Shown here: positions 43,226 through 54,410 of the stretch, in pieces | Layout of the letters: the number at the start of each line of letters is the position of its first letter | How positions within the stretch are numbered: the first letter of the stretch is position 1 | NCBI RefSeq assembly: GCF_023195885.1 | Contig: NZ_JALPKO010000001.1 | Span: 1-64,000, forward strand | DNA: 64,000 nucleotides | Source: Methylonatrum kenyense | GTDB taxonomy: Bacteria > Pseudomonadota > Gammaproteobacteria > Nitrococcales > Aquisalimonadaceae | Reading direction: 5' to 3' | Notes under the pieces: generated by a model | What the model saw: the letters and a program-made list of their open reading frames with translations, nothing else | Database searches by the model: none | What the model was told of the DNA's origin: nothing | Program-made: the position numbers and the translations under genes

Positions 43226-44200
43226 ATGAGCACCACCCAGAACGCCGCGACTATCGAGCCCCGCATTGTTCAACAGCTGGAAGACGGCGCGGTGATTCCG
43301 CTGCCCGCACTGGGCCTGCTGCAGGTTAGCGGCGACGACGCACGTGCCTTCCTGCAGGCGCAACTGACCCAGGACATTTCCAGCGCCAGCAACAGCCAGT
43401 GGACGCTGGCCGGCTACTGCAATCCCAAGGGGCGCCTGTTCGGCCTGTTCACCGTGATCCAGAGTGATGCCGGCTTTCTGCTGCTGACCCGCCGCTCACT
43501 GCTTGACGGCCTGCTGAAGCGGCTGCGGATGTTCGTGCTGCGTTCGAAGGTGACTATCGAGGACGTCTCCGATGACTACGCCTGTCTCGGGATTCTGGGC
43601 AACGGACCGCTGCAACGGCTGGAGGAGACCGCGGGCAGCGCACCTGATGGACCGTATGCGATGCATCAGGCCGGCGACCTGCTGGTGCTCAACCAGCCGG
43701 GTGGCATCCCGCGGCAGTCGCTGATCGGGCCCGCCGAACAGGTCGAGGCCCTGCAGCCAGGCATCCGGGGAAATACGGAGCCGGCTGGAGAAGAGCTCTG
43801 GTGGCTGACCGAGATCCGCGCCGGGATTCCGGTGGTGACCGAACACACCACCGAGGGCTTCGTGCCGCAGCAGGTGAACCTGGAACTGGTTGGCGGCGTG
43901 AACTTCAAAAAGGGGTGCTACCCGGGCCAGGAGATCGTTGCCCGCATGCATTACCTGGGCAAACCCAGCCGCCGCATGTACCGCATGCTGGTTCCGCTGA
44001 GCTCCACGCTTCCGCAACCCGGCGACAAGGTCACCGACGGCGAGGGCAAGACCGCCGGTGACGTGGTAATCGCTGCCCCGGGGCCGGACGGCGCGGAATT
44101 GCTGGCAGTCCTGAAAACCGGTTTCGAGGACCGCCAGGATCTCCAGGTCGGCGACGCGCCGGCCGAGATCGCCGCCCTGCCCTACGCCCTCGAGGGGTAG
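43226..44200 (+). CDS. ygfZ: Folate-binding protein YgfZ (IscA-pathway Fe-S maturation)
   Basis: A 324-residue tetrahydrofolate-binding protein of the GcvT superfamily, needed for activity of some Fe-S enzymes such as MiaB. The family motif [18 protein letters not shown] is present near residues 225-242, including the functional Cys. Start ATG 43226 follows GGAG; the frame to 43214 begins with TTG and is less likely. Divergent from the sdh operon; its 3' end overlaps the convergent lactate permease by 19 bp. Confidence 0.93.
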   Translation: MSTTQNAATIEPRIVQQLEDGAVIPLPALGLLQVSGDDARAFLQAQLTQDISSASNSQWTLAGYCNPKGRLFGLFTVIQSDAGFLLLTRRSLLDGLLKRLRMFVLRSKVTIEDVSDDYACLGILGNGPLQRLEETAGSAPDGPYAMHQAGDLLVLNQPGGIPRQSLIGPAEQVEALQPGIRGNTEPAGEELWWLTEIRAGIPVVTEHTTEGFVPQQVNLELVGGVNFKKGCYPGQEIVARMHYLGKPSRRMYRMLVPLSSTLPQPGDKVTDGEGKTAGDVVIAAPGPDGAELLAVLKTGFEDRQDLQVGDAPAEIAALPYALEG

Positions 44201-45954
44201 AGCCACATGAATGCGATGGTGGCGACCACGATCACCCCCCACAGCAGCAACCAGCTCGCGCTATAAATCAGAGCCATGCCCAGCACGCCGGCAGCCGCGA
44301 CGTAATAGCTCATCGGCAACAGCGCCTTGCGAATCAGCGCCCCTTCTCGGCCAAGCAACCCCACCGTGGCGCAGGCTGCGACCACGTTGTGCACACAGAT
44401 CATGTTGCCTGCGGCACCACCCACAGCCTGCAGCGCCACTACCAGCGCCGCGCCCTGAGCATCCAGGCCGATGGATTCCGCAGTTGCGAACTGAAACAGC
44501 GAGAACATCATATTGCTGACCGTGTTCGAGCCGGCGATGAAGGCACCGAGGGCACCGATCAGCGGTGACAGCAGCGGCCAGGCCTCACCGGTGGCCGTTG
44601 CCAGCGCCAGCGCCATGATCTCCGGCATGCTGTAGGTTTCGCTGCTTCCTGCCAGCACCGCAGCATCCGTGTTCAGGAACACCTGCACCATCGGCACGGC
44701 GAAAATCAGTGCCGCACCGGCCCCGATGATCATCTTGCCCGAGGCCCGCCAGGCCGTTGCGTAGGCTCCGGACCGCGTCCACATGCGGTGCATGAAGTAG
44801 GTCGCCACCGAGCCGACCAGCAGCATGAAGCCGGGCAGATACAACGGCTGCGAGGAGACATTGATGCCGCTGCCGAAGATGTCCTGCAACTGGATCGTGA
44901 AGACCTCGGCACGCAGGAAGTCCACCACCGGATCCACGGTTCGGGTGATAACCAGCAGCACCGCGACGATCACATAGGGCATCCAGGCGCGCAGCAGGCT
45001 GATGGTCCGGCTGTGCTCGGCGGACGGCTCTTCCACATCCTGCAGTTCGCCGATCCACTCCGCCTCCCAGCGCGCACGCTCGGGAAACTGGAACTGGTCC
45101 TTCGGCATCAGGAAGCCGGCGCGGGCCGCCGGCAGGACGATGGCCAGGCCGACCAGGCCGCCGATCAGGCTCGGGAACTCGGGACCGAGCAGGTTCGCCA
45201 CCAGGTTGTACGGCAGTATGAAGGCCAGCGCGGCGAACACCGCGAATTTCCAGACCCTGAGCCCCTCGCGGAAGGAACGATTCTCACCGAAGAAGCGGGT
45301 CAGCATGCCGGCCATGATCAGCGGAATGAGGATGCCGACGAGGCCATGCAGCAGGGCCACCTGGGTGCCGATATGGACCACATACTCCTCGATCGGGGTG
45401 GTGCCGATCAGGCGTTCGACCACCGACTGCCCCTCCAGTCCGGAGGTCACGCCGACGATCATCGGCGTGCCCACGGCACCGAACGACACCGGCGTGCTCT
45501 GGATGATCAGTGCGCAGAGTACCGCGGCCATGGCCGGGAAACCGATCGCCAGCAACAATGGCGCGGCAATTGCGGCCGGCGTGCCGAAACCGGATGCCCC
45601 TTCGATCATCGAACCGAACAGCCAGGCGATGATGATGGCCTGGATGCGCCGGTCCGGCGTGATGTCCATGAAGCCCTGGCGGATCACTGCAATGGCGCCG
45701 CTCTCGCGCAGCGTGTACAGCAGGACGATGGCGCCAAACACGATGAACAGGATATTCAACGCCGTGACGATGCCGTTGACCGAGGCCGCCATGGCGGTTG
45801 TGAAATCGGTACCCCACAGGGTCAGGGCGATCCCCAGAGTCACCAGGTAGGCCAGGGGCATGGCGTGCTTGGCCGGCCAGCGCAGCACCACCAGAAACAG
45901 GAATACGGTGAATACCGGCATCAAGGCAAGCAGAAACAGAACGCCGAGACCCAT
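44182..45954 (-). CDS. lldP: L-lactate permease family transporter
   Basis: A 590-residue LctP-family permease with about 12-14 membrane segments. Conserved stretches include [21 protein letters not shown] near 113-133, [13 protein letters not shown], and [13 protein letters not shown] and [16 protein letters not shown] near the C-terminus. It probably imports L-lactate or glycolate by proton symport. An IclR-type regulator is encoded divergently 132 bp away, suggesting local control. No lactate dehydrogenase gene adjoins. Confidence 0.88.
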   Translation of the reverse strand: MGLGVLFLLALMPVFTVFLFLVVLRWPAKHAMPLAYLVTLGIALTLWGTDFTTAMAASVNGIVTALNILFIVFGAIVLLYTLRESGAIAVIRQGFMDITPDRRIQAIIIAWLFGSMIEGASGFGTPAAIAAPLLLAIGFPAMAAVLCALIIQSTPVSFGAVGTPMIVGVTSGLEGQSVVERLIGTTPIEEYVVHIGTQVALLHGLVGILIPLIMAGMLTRFFGENRSFREGLRVWKFAVFAALAFILPYNLVANLLGPEFPSLIGGLVGLAIVLPAARAGFLMPKDQFQFPERARWEAEWIGELQDVEEPSAEHSRTISLLRAWMPYVIVAVLLVITRTVDPVVDFLRAEVFTIQLQDIFGSGINVSSQPLYLPGFMLLVGSVATYFMHRMWTRSGAYATAWRASGKMIIGAGAALIFAVPMVQVFLNTDAAVLAGSSETYSMPEIMALALATATGEAWPLLSPLIGALGAFIAGSNTVSNMMFSLFQFATAESIGLDAQGAALVVALQAVGGAAGNMICVHNVVAACATVGLLGREGALIRKALLPMSYYVAAAGVLGMALIYSASWLLLWGVIVVATIAFMWLYPSRA

Positions 45955-46086
45955 GGGCTTTCCCCCCTGTTATTGTTCGCGCGGGCGCCACCGGGGACAT
46001 GAACACCGGTGCAGCATAGCAGCCGGTTTTCATCGGCAGTCGCCGGTCTGGTCTAATAGCCCATCCGGCAATGCGTCAGGAAAACC

Positions 46087-46917
46087 ATGACAGGCAACAG
46101 TCCGGCAAGCACCCGCCCGCGCGCCACAGTCGCGGGCACCCAAACAGACACGGTCCAGGCGCTGGATCGCGGCCTGCGGCTGCTGCGCCTGCTCGCGAAA
46201 CATGAACAGGGGGCGCTTCTAACCGACCTGGCGAAAGAGCTGACGCTGCCCGCCTCCACCGCGCACCGCCTGCTGGCAACGCTGCAACAGGCGGGCTTCG
46301 CGGAACTGGACGAGGACACCGGCCTGTGGCGGGTCGGGGTCGAGACGGTGCCGGTCGGCAGTGCCTATCTGCGCGGCCGCGACCTGGTCAGCCTGGCGCG
46401 GCCCTTGATGCGGCAACTGACCGATGCATCCGGTGAAACCTCCAACCTGGCAATCCGGCGCAAGGCCTTCGCCGTGTACCTGTCCCAGGTGGAATCCCGC
46501 GCCATGGTACGGGCCTTCTCGCGGATCGGTGACCGCGTACCGCTGACCTGCTCCGGGGTCGGCCTGGCCCTGCTGTCACGTGCATCGGAGTCCGAACTGG
46601 ACGCGTTGATCGCCGAAGCCGGCCTGCCGGTGAAAACCGAGAAATCGATCCGCAGCCGGTATCAACTGGACCGTGCCCTGATCGAGGCACGGCACAACGG
46701 CTACGTGATCGATGACGAGGCCCAGGTGCCCGGCATGCGCTGCGTAGCCGCGCCGTTCTTTGATACCTGGGGCGAGGTGGCGGCGGCCATTTCCATCTCC
46801 GGACCCAGCAGCCGGTTGACAGCGGAACGGCTGCCGGAGCTCGGCCGGCTGGTGGCAGATACCGCGGCCAGGATCACCGAGCGGCTGGGCGGGAAAACCC
46901 TTCCACCCGAAAGCTGA
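46087..46917 (+). CDS. IclR-family transcriptional regulator
   Basis: A 276-residue IclR protein. The winged helix lies at about 20-85, with QALDRGLRLLRLLAKHEQG and LTLPASTAHRLLATLQQAGF, followed by the effector domain with AAAISISGPSSRLT. Divergent from the lactate permease, so that operon is the likely target; effector unknown. It ends about 70 bp before the TPP riboswitch. Confidence 0.88.
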   Translation: MTGNSPASTRPRATVAGTQTDTVQALDRGLRLLRLLAKHEQGALLTDLAKELTLPASTAHRLLATLQQAGFAELDEDTGLWRVGVETVPVGSAYLRGRDLVSLARPLMRQLTDASGETSNLAIRRKAFAVYLSQVESRAMVRAFSRIGDRVPLTCSGVGLALLSRASESELDALIAEAGLPVKTEKSIRSRYQLDRALIEARHNGYVIDDEAQVPGMRCVAAPFFDTWGEVAAAISISGPSSRLTAERLPELGRLVADTAARITERLGGKTLPPES

Positions 46918-46989
46918 GCCGATCACTCTGACAACGGGCGCCAAATGCCCTACCCTGTGCTGACACAGGACACCGAATTACCGAAAGAC

Positions 46990-49040
<2,051 letters not shown>

Positions 49041-49048
49041 GAAATAAG

Positions 49049-49091
49049 CCGGAACCGGCAGCCATCACCTGCGGGTGGCTGCCGATTCCGG
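49049..49091 (+). terminator. Hairpin after thiC, probable terminator
   Basis: CCGGAACCGGCAGCCATCA pairs with GGGTGGCTGCCGATTCCGG across a six-base loop, with two mismatches. No immediate T-tract follows, although GTTTT occurs about 16 bases later, so it may act as a 3' stabiliser or a weak terminator. Confidence 0.5.
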
Positions 49092-49195
49092 ATCGTCCAG
49101 GTGTCGTTTTCGCCTACCCTTGGTGCAGAAGGGCCACGACACGGCCTTGCCGGCCTGACCCCTGAATCCGGAGTCCTTGACCGGGAAAACGGACG

Positions 49196-49558
49196 ATGAA
49201 CGGCATGCGCATCCTTTGCTGGATAGTCACCGCGGTTACCGTCTGGCTCTGCCTGAGCGTTCCGTTCGGCAGTGGCGTCTGGGCCGGTGCGGTCCTGCTG
49301 CTGTTGGTGGCCAGCCGCCTCGCGTCGGGAAACCTGCTGATCTTTTTCCTGGTGACTGGCTGGGTCGCGCTGTCCAATGGGGACCTGACCGCCACATCGT
49401 CGCTCGAGGCCCTGTACCTGCCGCTATGGGTGATGCTTTCAGGTCTCTATGTGCTCTGTTTCGCGGTGTGGATCGTGCCCGGCCTCGCGGCCCGCGGCAG
49501 CGCCCCGGGCAGCACCGGGGCCGGCGGCGACGGGGGTGGTGGCGCCAACGGATGCTAG
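49196..49558 (+). CDS. Small hypothetical membrane protein
   Basis: 120 residues with three hydrophobic segments (about 6-22, 28-42, 46-62 and a fourth near 74-97) and a glycine-rich C-terminal tail (GSTGAGGDGGGGANGC). No family recognised. The ATG at 49196 and a second at 49205 are both possible; ribosome site weak. It lies between thiC and a full-length MITE-like copy, whose left TTAA begins 74 bp after the stop. Confidence 0.5.
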   Translation: MNGMRILCWIVTAVTVWLCLSVPFGSGVWAGAVLLLLVASRLASGNLLIFFLVTGWVALSNGDLTATSSLEALYLPLWVMLSGLYVLCFAVWIVPGLAARGSAPGSTGAGGDGGGGANGC

Positions 49559-49631
49559 GCGACCGGAGGCGATTTCCCAGTCCAACAGACCGGTCAACAG
49601 TTCATGGGCCCCGATATGCCGGACTTCCCGC

Positions 49632-49910
49632 TTAAGGAAACACTGATCTATTCGCGCGTCTGCGCCCGAGACCGGTTTTGGTCATCTGGCAAGGCGCGGT
49701 GCCGGTTCGGTAGCCAGAGCTACCGGGCCGGTGGCGCAACGCCGCCAGGGGCCAAAACCGGCCGGGCCCTTCGGGTTGGGCCGCATTTTTCCCGATTGCT
49801 GTGTTTCGCTGCTTGACCGCAGAACGACTGCGGCACCGCGCAGCGCGCCTTGCCTCGGAGAAAAATGCGGACTCCAACGCAGGCGTGGGAATAATTCAGT
49901 GTTTCCTTAA
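49632..49910. repeat. MITE-like element, full-length copy 2 (279 bp, TTAA at both ends)
   Basis: Begins TTAAGGAAACACTGATCTAT and ends ATAATTCAGTGTTTCCTTAA. Relative to the copy at 624-902 it is inverted, with the same two internal hairpins: CCGGTTTTGG...CCAAAACCGG around GGTAGCCAGAGCTACC, and CCGCATTTTTCCC...GGAAAAATGCGG. Near-identity of interior sequence over about 200 bp indicates recent or active spread. The right TTAA supplies the eda stop codon. Confidence 0.88.
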
Positions 49911-50548
49911 CGTGATCGATGCGGTATGAGGTGGCAGGCGCGCGAGGCCAGCCGCCTGATCGTGTCCCATTCACCGGCAGCGAGCAGATCCGGCGGCGCG
50001 AACCAGGAACCGCCAACCGCGATGACGTTGGGCTGGGACATGTAGGCACCAAGGCGTGCCTCGCCGATACCACCGGTCGGGCAGAATCGCACGTCGGGAA
50101 ACGGTCCGCTCAATGCCTGCAGCATCTCCGGGCCACCGGCCTGCTCGGCCGGAAACAACTTCAGGGTGTCGAAACCAAGGTCGCGCGCGTGCATCAGCTC
50201 GCTCGGCGTCATCACCCCCGGCAACAGCGGTAAGCCGGCGCGCTCGGCGGCGCGAGCAACCGCCCCGCTCAGCCCCGGGCTGACCGCGAACGCGGCGCCG
50301 GCATCAGCCGCCTCCGCCACCTGCTCGGCAAGCACAACGGTTCCAACGCCAAGCCGGGCCTCGGGCACCTCGCGCACGATCTGGCGCATGGCATCCAGAG
50401 CAATGTCCGTGCGCAGCGTCACCTCCATCACCGGCAGCCCGCCTTCCACCAGCGCCCGCGCCAGCGGAACCGCTGCCTCCAGACGGGAAATCCGTAGCAC
50501 CGGAAGGACCGACGTGCCGGCAAGAATCTCTCGAATGCCCTGGCTCAT
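49907..50548 (-). CDS. eda: KDPG/KHG aldolase
   Basis: Cleaves 2-keto-3-deoxy-6-phosphogluconate to pyruvate and glyceraldehyde 3-phosphate (Entner-Doudoroff pathway). The catalytic Glu is in PVMEVTLRT, the Schiff-base Lys in DTLKLFPAEQ, and CPTGGIG is the phosphate site. 213 residues from ATG 50548; the longer frame to 50779 has a non-conserved leader. No edd or gluconate gene adjoins. The last codons and TAA run into the MITE-like element, so the extreme C-terminus may be altered. Confidence 0.92.
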   Translation of the reverse strand: MSQGIREILAGTSVLPVLRISRLEAAVPLARALVEGGLPVMEVTLRTDIALDAMRQIVREVPEARLGVGTVVLAEQVAEAADAGAAFAVSPGLSGAVARAAERAGLPLLPGVMTPSELMHARDLGFDTLKLFPAEQAGGPEMLQALSGPFPDVRFCPTGGIGEARLGAYMSQPNVIAVGGSWFAPPDLLAAGEWDTIRRLASRACHLIPHRSR

Positions 50549-50771
50549 GCTTGTCTCGACTCCCTTCGTTGTCGGGGGGCCACGGAAAGGGCCCGGAATG
50601 TGCCGACAGCATAACGCGCATGGCGCCGTCTGCGGCATCGGGGATCTGACGCCTGGCCACGGACCACAAATAGACTGGGCTCTGCAGTTCAAGGTCGTAG
50701 AGTAACCGCCCGATCTCACCCCGCTGCAGTCATACTGGAGCACCGTTCCAGCCCACGCGGAGTATTCTTTG

Positions 50772-51149
50772 ATGATCACCTCCTACTATGCCGCCGCCCT
50801 CGCCCTGATTCTGGTCCAGCTTGCGATGGGGGTGATCCGCCTGCGCCGCGCGCACCAGGTACGCCTGGGCGACGGAGACAATCCAACACTCCAGGCGGCA
50901 ATTCGCGCCCAAGCCAATGCCGCCGAATACATTCCCCCGGCGTTAGTGCTTCTGGTGGTCCTGGAACTGAATGGCGGCCACTGGCTACTGCTGCACCTCG
51001 GCGGCCTGACACTGGTCATCGGAAGGATTCTTCATGCACGGGCACTGGCAACGGATTCCATCCGCCTACGGGTGTTGGGCATGCAATGCACCCTGTTTCC
51101 GATCATCGGACTTGCGCTGGCCTGTGTCGGCTATGCGGCGTCTGGGTAA
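50772..51149 (+). CDS. MAPEG-family membrane protein
   Basis: 125 residues with four membrane helices, including LILVQLAMGVIRLRRAHQVRLG, and the conserved NAAEYIPPALVLLVVLEL segment with the Glu and Pro typical of MAPEG proteins related to microsomal glutathione transferase. Substrate unknown. Start ATG 50772 chosen over the TTG one codon earlier. Divergent from eda. Confidence 0.85.
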   Translation: MITSYYAAALALILVQLAMGVIRLRRAHQVRLGDGDNPTLQAAIRAQANAAEYIPPALVLLVVLELNGGHWLLLHLGGLTLVIGRILHARALATDSIRLRVLGMQCTLFPIIGLALACVGYAASG

Positions 51150-51550
51150 GATTACCCGGAAAATCGGACAGGGAATGGGTAACCCCGGTGTATCGCGAAA
51201 AAGTTTGTGGGTGTCCCCGATTTCGCGTCCCCGATTTCGATTTCCGGTGGTACGGCTTGGCTCGATGCCGGATCACGTGTCGAAAAACCTGACACCACGC
51301 GCCGCTTTTATCCTTCAAAAAGGCTATCTCAAATTATTATCGACTCGATGCTATTGATTTAAAAAGCTTTCACAGCTTCTCGGTACATTTATTGCTTCCA
51401 TACAGACTCTTCACTTGTACCCGGAAGGCACGGCCATGACACAGCCCTGTACTCTTCGTGACTGGCCCGAGTCCGACGTCGAGGGAGTGCACCATGCACC
51501 CGGCTTTCGCAAGTTATTTATTCTAAAAGCTCCCCGCCAAAGGAGTTGAA
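51150..51550. other. Left border of the 51-56 kb islet: GTGTCCC repeat and AT-rich gap
   Basis: GTTTGTGGGTGTCCCCGATT at 51203-51222 is a copy of the dispersed motif, followed by a second CGTCCCCGATTTCG word. From about 51310 base composition drops sharply. A 37-codon frame starting MTQPCTLRDWPESDVEG at about 51435 lacks any family and is not called. Marks the junction between core sequence and the islet. Confidence 0.6.
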
Positions 51551-52015
51551 ATGGAAAACCAAATGGAACATGCGGGATTCTGGATCCGATTCGAAGCCTA
51601 CCTAATCGACGTTATTCTTATAACATTAATACTCGGACCATTAACTCTCTCCCTTTGGGTCTGGGAATATTTTTTCGATCCATATCGCCCATTGATGTGG
51701 CGTTCCTCGGATTTTTTTATAAACTATGTCTTGCCGTCCATTGCCATAATCACGTTTTTTCTCTTTACACAGGCGACTCAGGGAAAGATGGCTATTTCGG
51801 TAAAAATCGTTGATGCGGTTACAGGTGAGGCGCCACGGCCAGCTCATTGCGTAGGACGGTTTTTCGCAACTCTCTTCTTACTTCCTCCACTCGGCTTGGA
51901 TTTTCTACGGATCGCTTTCGATAAGAAAAAGCAAAGCTGGCAAGATAAGCTCGCTGGAACAGTTGTTACTCAAAAAATGGGGAATGGTGTTGAGCCAGTT
52001 TTTCGCCTACCGTGA
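51551..52015 (+). CDS. RDD-family membrane protein
   Basis: A 154-residue membrane protein. RDD features: HAGFWIRFEAYLIDVILITL, with Arg followed by Asp in the first helix, a second helix near 60-76, and a third after GRFFATLFLLPP, ending SWQDKLAGTVV, in which the conserved Asp of the family appears. Strong AAAGGAG site. AT-rich compared with core genes. Role in transport of unknown substrate is conjecture; it begins the islet. Confidence 0.82.
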   Translation: MENQMEHAGFWIRFEAYLIDVILITLILGPLTLSLWVWEYFFDPYRPLMWRSSDFFINYVLPSIAIITFFLFTQATQGKMAISVKIVDAVTGEAPRPAHCVGRFFATLFLLPPLGLDFLRIAFDKKKQSWQDKLAGTVVTQKMGNGVEPVFRLP

Positions 52016-52092
52016 AAATAACAAGGGCAGGATTTAATTGTTGATAGACACCCGAATCATTAACTGATATGAACAACGATCGGAGAGAATTC

Positions 52093-52530
52093 ATGAGAGC
52101 AAAAATATTTTTTACTGTTTTGATTTTTGGGCTCCTGATGTCGACATCTGCGAGCGCGCAAACGGCGTCAGAACGGTTAGGTAATTGTCTCGTCCAATCG
52201 AGCACCGGCGCGCAGCGCATAATCTTGGCGCGATGGATCGGTTTAGCTCTTCTTGCACATCCAAGCGTAAGAGACAGCGTCGCTGTTCCAAATCAGGTTG
52301 TCAATGAAACAAATCGCGACGCCGCCCGGACCTTTACGCACCTCATATCAGAGGCGTGCAGAACTCAAAGTTCAGACGCTCTCAGGGAGGGCGTTGGGGC
52401 ATTTGAAGCAGCATTTGAGGTCTTGGGTGAAATCGCCATGCAGGAAATAACAAGTGATGCCGACGTTGACGCGAGACTTATGGGATTCCTTGATTATATG
52501 AATGAGGATGATTTTAGGTTTCTTGAATAG
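52093..52530 (+). CDS. Hypothetical secreted protein
   Basis: A 145-residue protein with a clear signal peptide (MRAKIFFTVLIFGLLM, cut after SASAQ). The mature part is helical and includes CLVQSSTGAQRIILARWIGLALLAHP and EACRTQSSDALREGV; two cysteines could form a disulfide. Start ATG 52093 sits behind GGAGAG; an ATG eight codons upstream would spoil the signal peptide. No family recognised. AT-rich like its neighbour. Confidence 0.6.
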   Translation: MRAKIFFTVLIFGLLMSTSASAQTASERLGNCLVQSSTGAQRIILARWIGLALLAHPSVRDSVAVPNQVVNETNRDAARTFTHLISEACRTQSSDALREGVGAFEAAFEVLGEIAMQEITSDADVDARLMGFLDYMNEDDFRFLE

Positions 52531-52620
52531 AAAAAGGCTGACTATTGTTATGTCTGAAACCGCGAAAGAGAAGGCACCATATCTGCCCTGCAATTTAATA
52601 GTCGATTCTGAATAAGGCGT

Positions 52621-52905
52621 TTACGCGGCCACTGGGTGGCTGTTGTTGTGGCCTATGGCCGGTATCAGCGCCGACGTGGTCTGCCGCATGCGCTGGACGA
52701 TGAGCCACAAAAGCGCTGCCAGGTACCGCAGCAGCAGCCGAATGTTGTGTCCGGCAGCGCAGAGCACCGCGTGCAATGCATCCCCCAGCGCCCCTTTCAG
52801 CCGGCAACGGTCCATACGGCCGTCGGCCTTGATGTGGCCGATCACCGCCTCGATGGCGCTGCGGCGCTTGAGTTCGCGGTTGATCTGCCGGGAAACTTTC
52901 AGCGG
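52621..52905 (-). pseudogene. C-terminal fragment of an IS5-family transposase
   Basis: About 94 codons remain in frame to the natural stop: RRSAIEAVIGHIKADGRMDR and then LKGALGDALHAVLCAAGHNI are the conserved block near the third catalytic residue (Glu in SAIEAVIGH) and the C-terminus. The N-terminal two thirds, with the first two Asp residues, are absent. Upstream sequence becomes GAAACTTTCAG-type repeats. The same block, more decayed, is at 478-594. Suggests an insertion shaped this islet. Confidence 0.82.
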
Positions 52906-53090
52906 AAACTTTCAGGACATCCTCAAACTTTTCCGAAATGAAAAATCCGACGCCCCGTGGTGGGTTGACGGGGTGATCCCGACATTGTGGCAAGTCAGTT
53001 CGTTTCGGGGACCGGGAGGCTCTATTCTTGTCGGAACGAACAGAACACGACCCGGTTACCGGGCTTGCAATCAACTTGTCAGGGGGGGAC

Positions 53091-54410
53091 ATGGGGGATT
53101 TGGCCCGGTTGGGGAGCCGCTTCCTGCAGGATCTGGCCAGACGCCCCTTTGTTCGCGATGTCGCGATGCTGGCCACAGGCACCGCAGCGTCCCAGGCCAT
53201 CATGATGGCATTCGCCCCGTTGATCACCCGTCTCTACGGGCCGGAAGCGTTCGGGCTCAATAGCATTTTCCTGTCCCTGGTGGCACCCCTGTGCGTGCTA
53301 GCCACCCTCAGCTACCCCATTGCCATCGTACTTCCGGAACGGGAGCGGGATGCCCGAATCCTGGTACGGCTGGCCCTGGCACTCGGGGCGGTAATGGCGC
53401 TGCTCATCTCGGTCGGCCTGTATTTCGCCGGCCAGGAACTTCTGGTGATACTCAATGCCGGCGCCATCGCAGCCTTCATGTACCTGATCCCGGTAGCTGT
53501 TTTCGTTGCAGTGCTGGGCGACGTCATGGGGCATTGGCTGATCCGCAGGAAGGCTTTCGCGATCGCTGCAAGGTATAAGGCCTATACAGCACTGCTTGTC
53601 AACGGCGCAAAGTCCGGCCTGGGTCTCATTCACCCAACGGCAATGGTACTCATCGTAACCAATACGCTGGGCAACCTTGTCGGCACCACACTTACATACC
53701 TCCGCTGGCGCAAGGAGGCGCGGGGCCGGACGGAGCCGAACGTCCCTACCGCGGCCGGGCCACAATTGACGACGCTGGCGATGGAACACAGGGACTTCCC
53801 GCTCCTGCGCACTCCCCAAAACCTGATCAACATCCTGTCGCGGAGTCTGCCGTTACTGCTGCTGGCAGCCTTCTTCGACGCCGGCGCCGCCGGCCAGTAC
53901 GCTATCGCCATGGCGGTTCTCGCCCTGCCTTCCGCGCTGATCGGCAGCTCGGTGCTCTCGGTTTTCTATCCGCGCGTCAACGAGGCAAAACGTAACGACG
54001 AGGATGTCCGCGGGCTAATCATCAAGGCCACAGTCGGCATGGCCGCTGTCGGTGCATTACCCTTTCTGGTAATCATCATCGCGGGGCCCGCGCTGTTCCA
54101 ATTCGTTTTCGGCGCGGAGTGGCGGACTGCCGGCGTTTACTCCCAGTGGCTGTCGCTGTGGCTGTTCTTCGGGTTCGTCAACCGTCCTGCGGTCGGGGCG
54201 ACACCGGTGTTAAAACTGCAAGGATTTCTACTGACTCACGAAGTGATCAGCGTGACGCTGCGCGTAATGGCGCTGTATATCGGATTCTTGGTGCTGGACG
54301 ATGCTGTATCCGGCATTGCGATATTCAGCCTAGTCGGGATGCTTCTAAACATCTGGCTGATCCATCACGTGGTACGTGCCAGCAAACAACCGGAGCCCCA
54401 CGATGAGTGA
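53091..54410 (+). CDS. Polysaccharide flippase / O-antigen transporter (Wzx-like)
   Basis: A 439-residue MATE/MOP-superfamily membrane protein with about 12 helices, lipid-linked oligosaccharide flippase type. Features: ATGTAASQAIMMAFAPLITRLYGPEAFG at the N-terminus, RSLPLLLLAAFFDAGAAGQYAIAM in the middle. Start ATG 53091 follows AGGGGGG; the frame to 53028 begins with TTG and lacks a site. Overlaps the asparagine-synthetase-like gene by 8 bp. No glycosyltransferases adjoin, so the pair is an unusual minimal set. Confidence 0.85.
   Translation: MGDLARLGSRFLQDLARRPFVRDVAMLATGTAASQAIMMAFAPLITRLYGPEAFGLNSIFLSLVAPLCVLATLSYPIAIVLPERERDARILVRLALALGAVMALLISVGLYFAGQELLVILNAGAIAAFMYLIPVAVFVAVLGDVMGHWLIRRKAFAIAARYKAYTALLVNGAKSGLGLIHPTAMVLIVTNTLGNLVGTTLTYLRWRKEARGRTEPNVPTAAGPQLTTLAMEHRDFPLLRTPQNLINILSRSLPLLLLAAFFDAGAAGQYAIAMAVLALPSALIGSSVLSVFYPRVNEAKRNDEDVRGLIIKATVGMAAVGALPFLVIIIAGPALFQFVFGAEWRTAGVYSQWLSLWLFFGFVNRPAVGATPVLKLQGFLLTHEVISVTLRVMALYIGFLVLDDAVSGIAIFSLVGMLLNIWLIHHVVRASKQPEPHDE

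Noticed and set aside
51435-51548. 37-codon frame starting MTQPCTLRDW
   Set aside because: Too short, no homology I can name, no ribosome site; noted only within the islet border.
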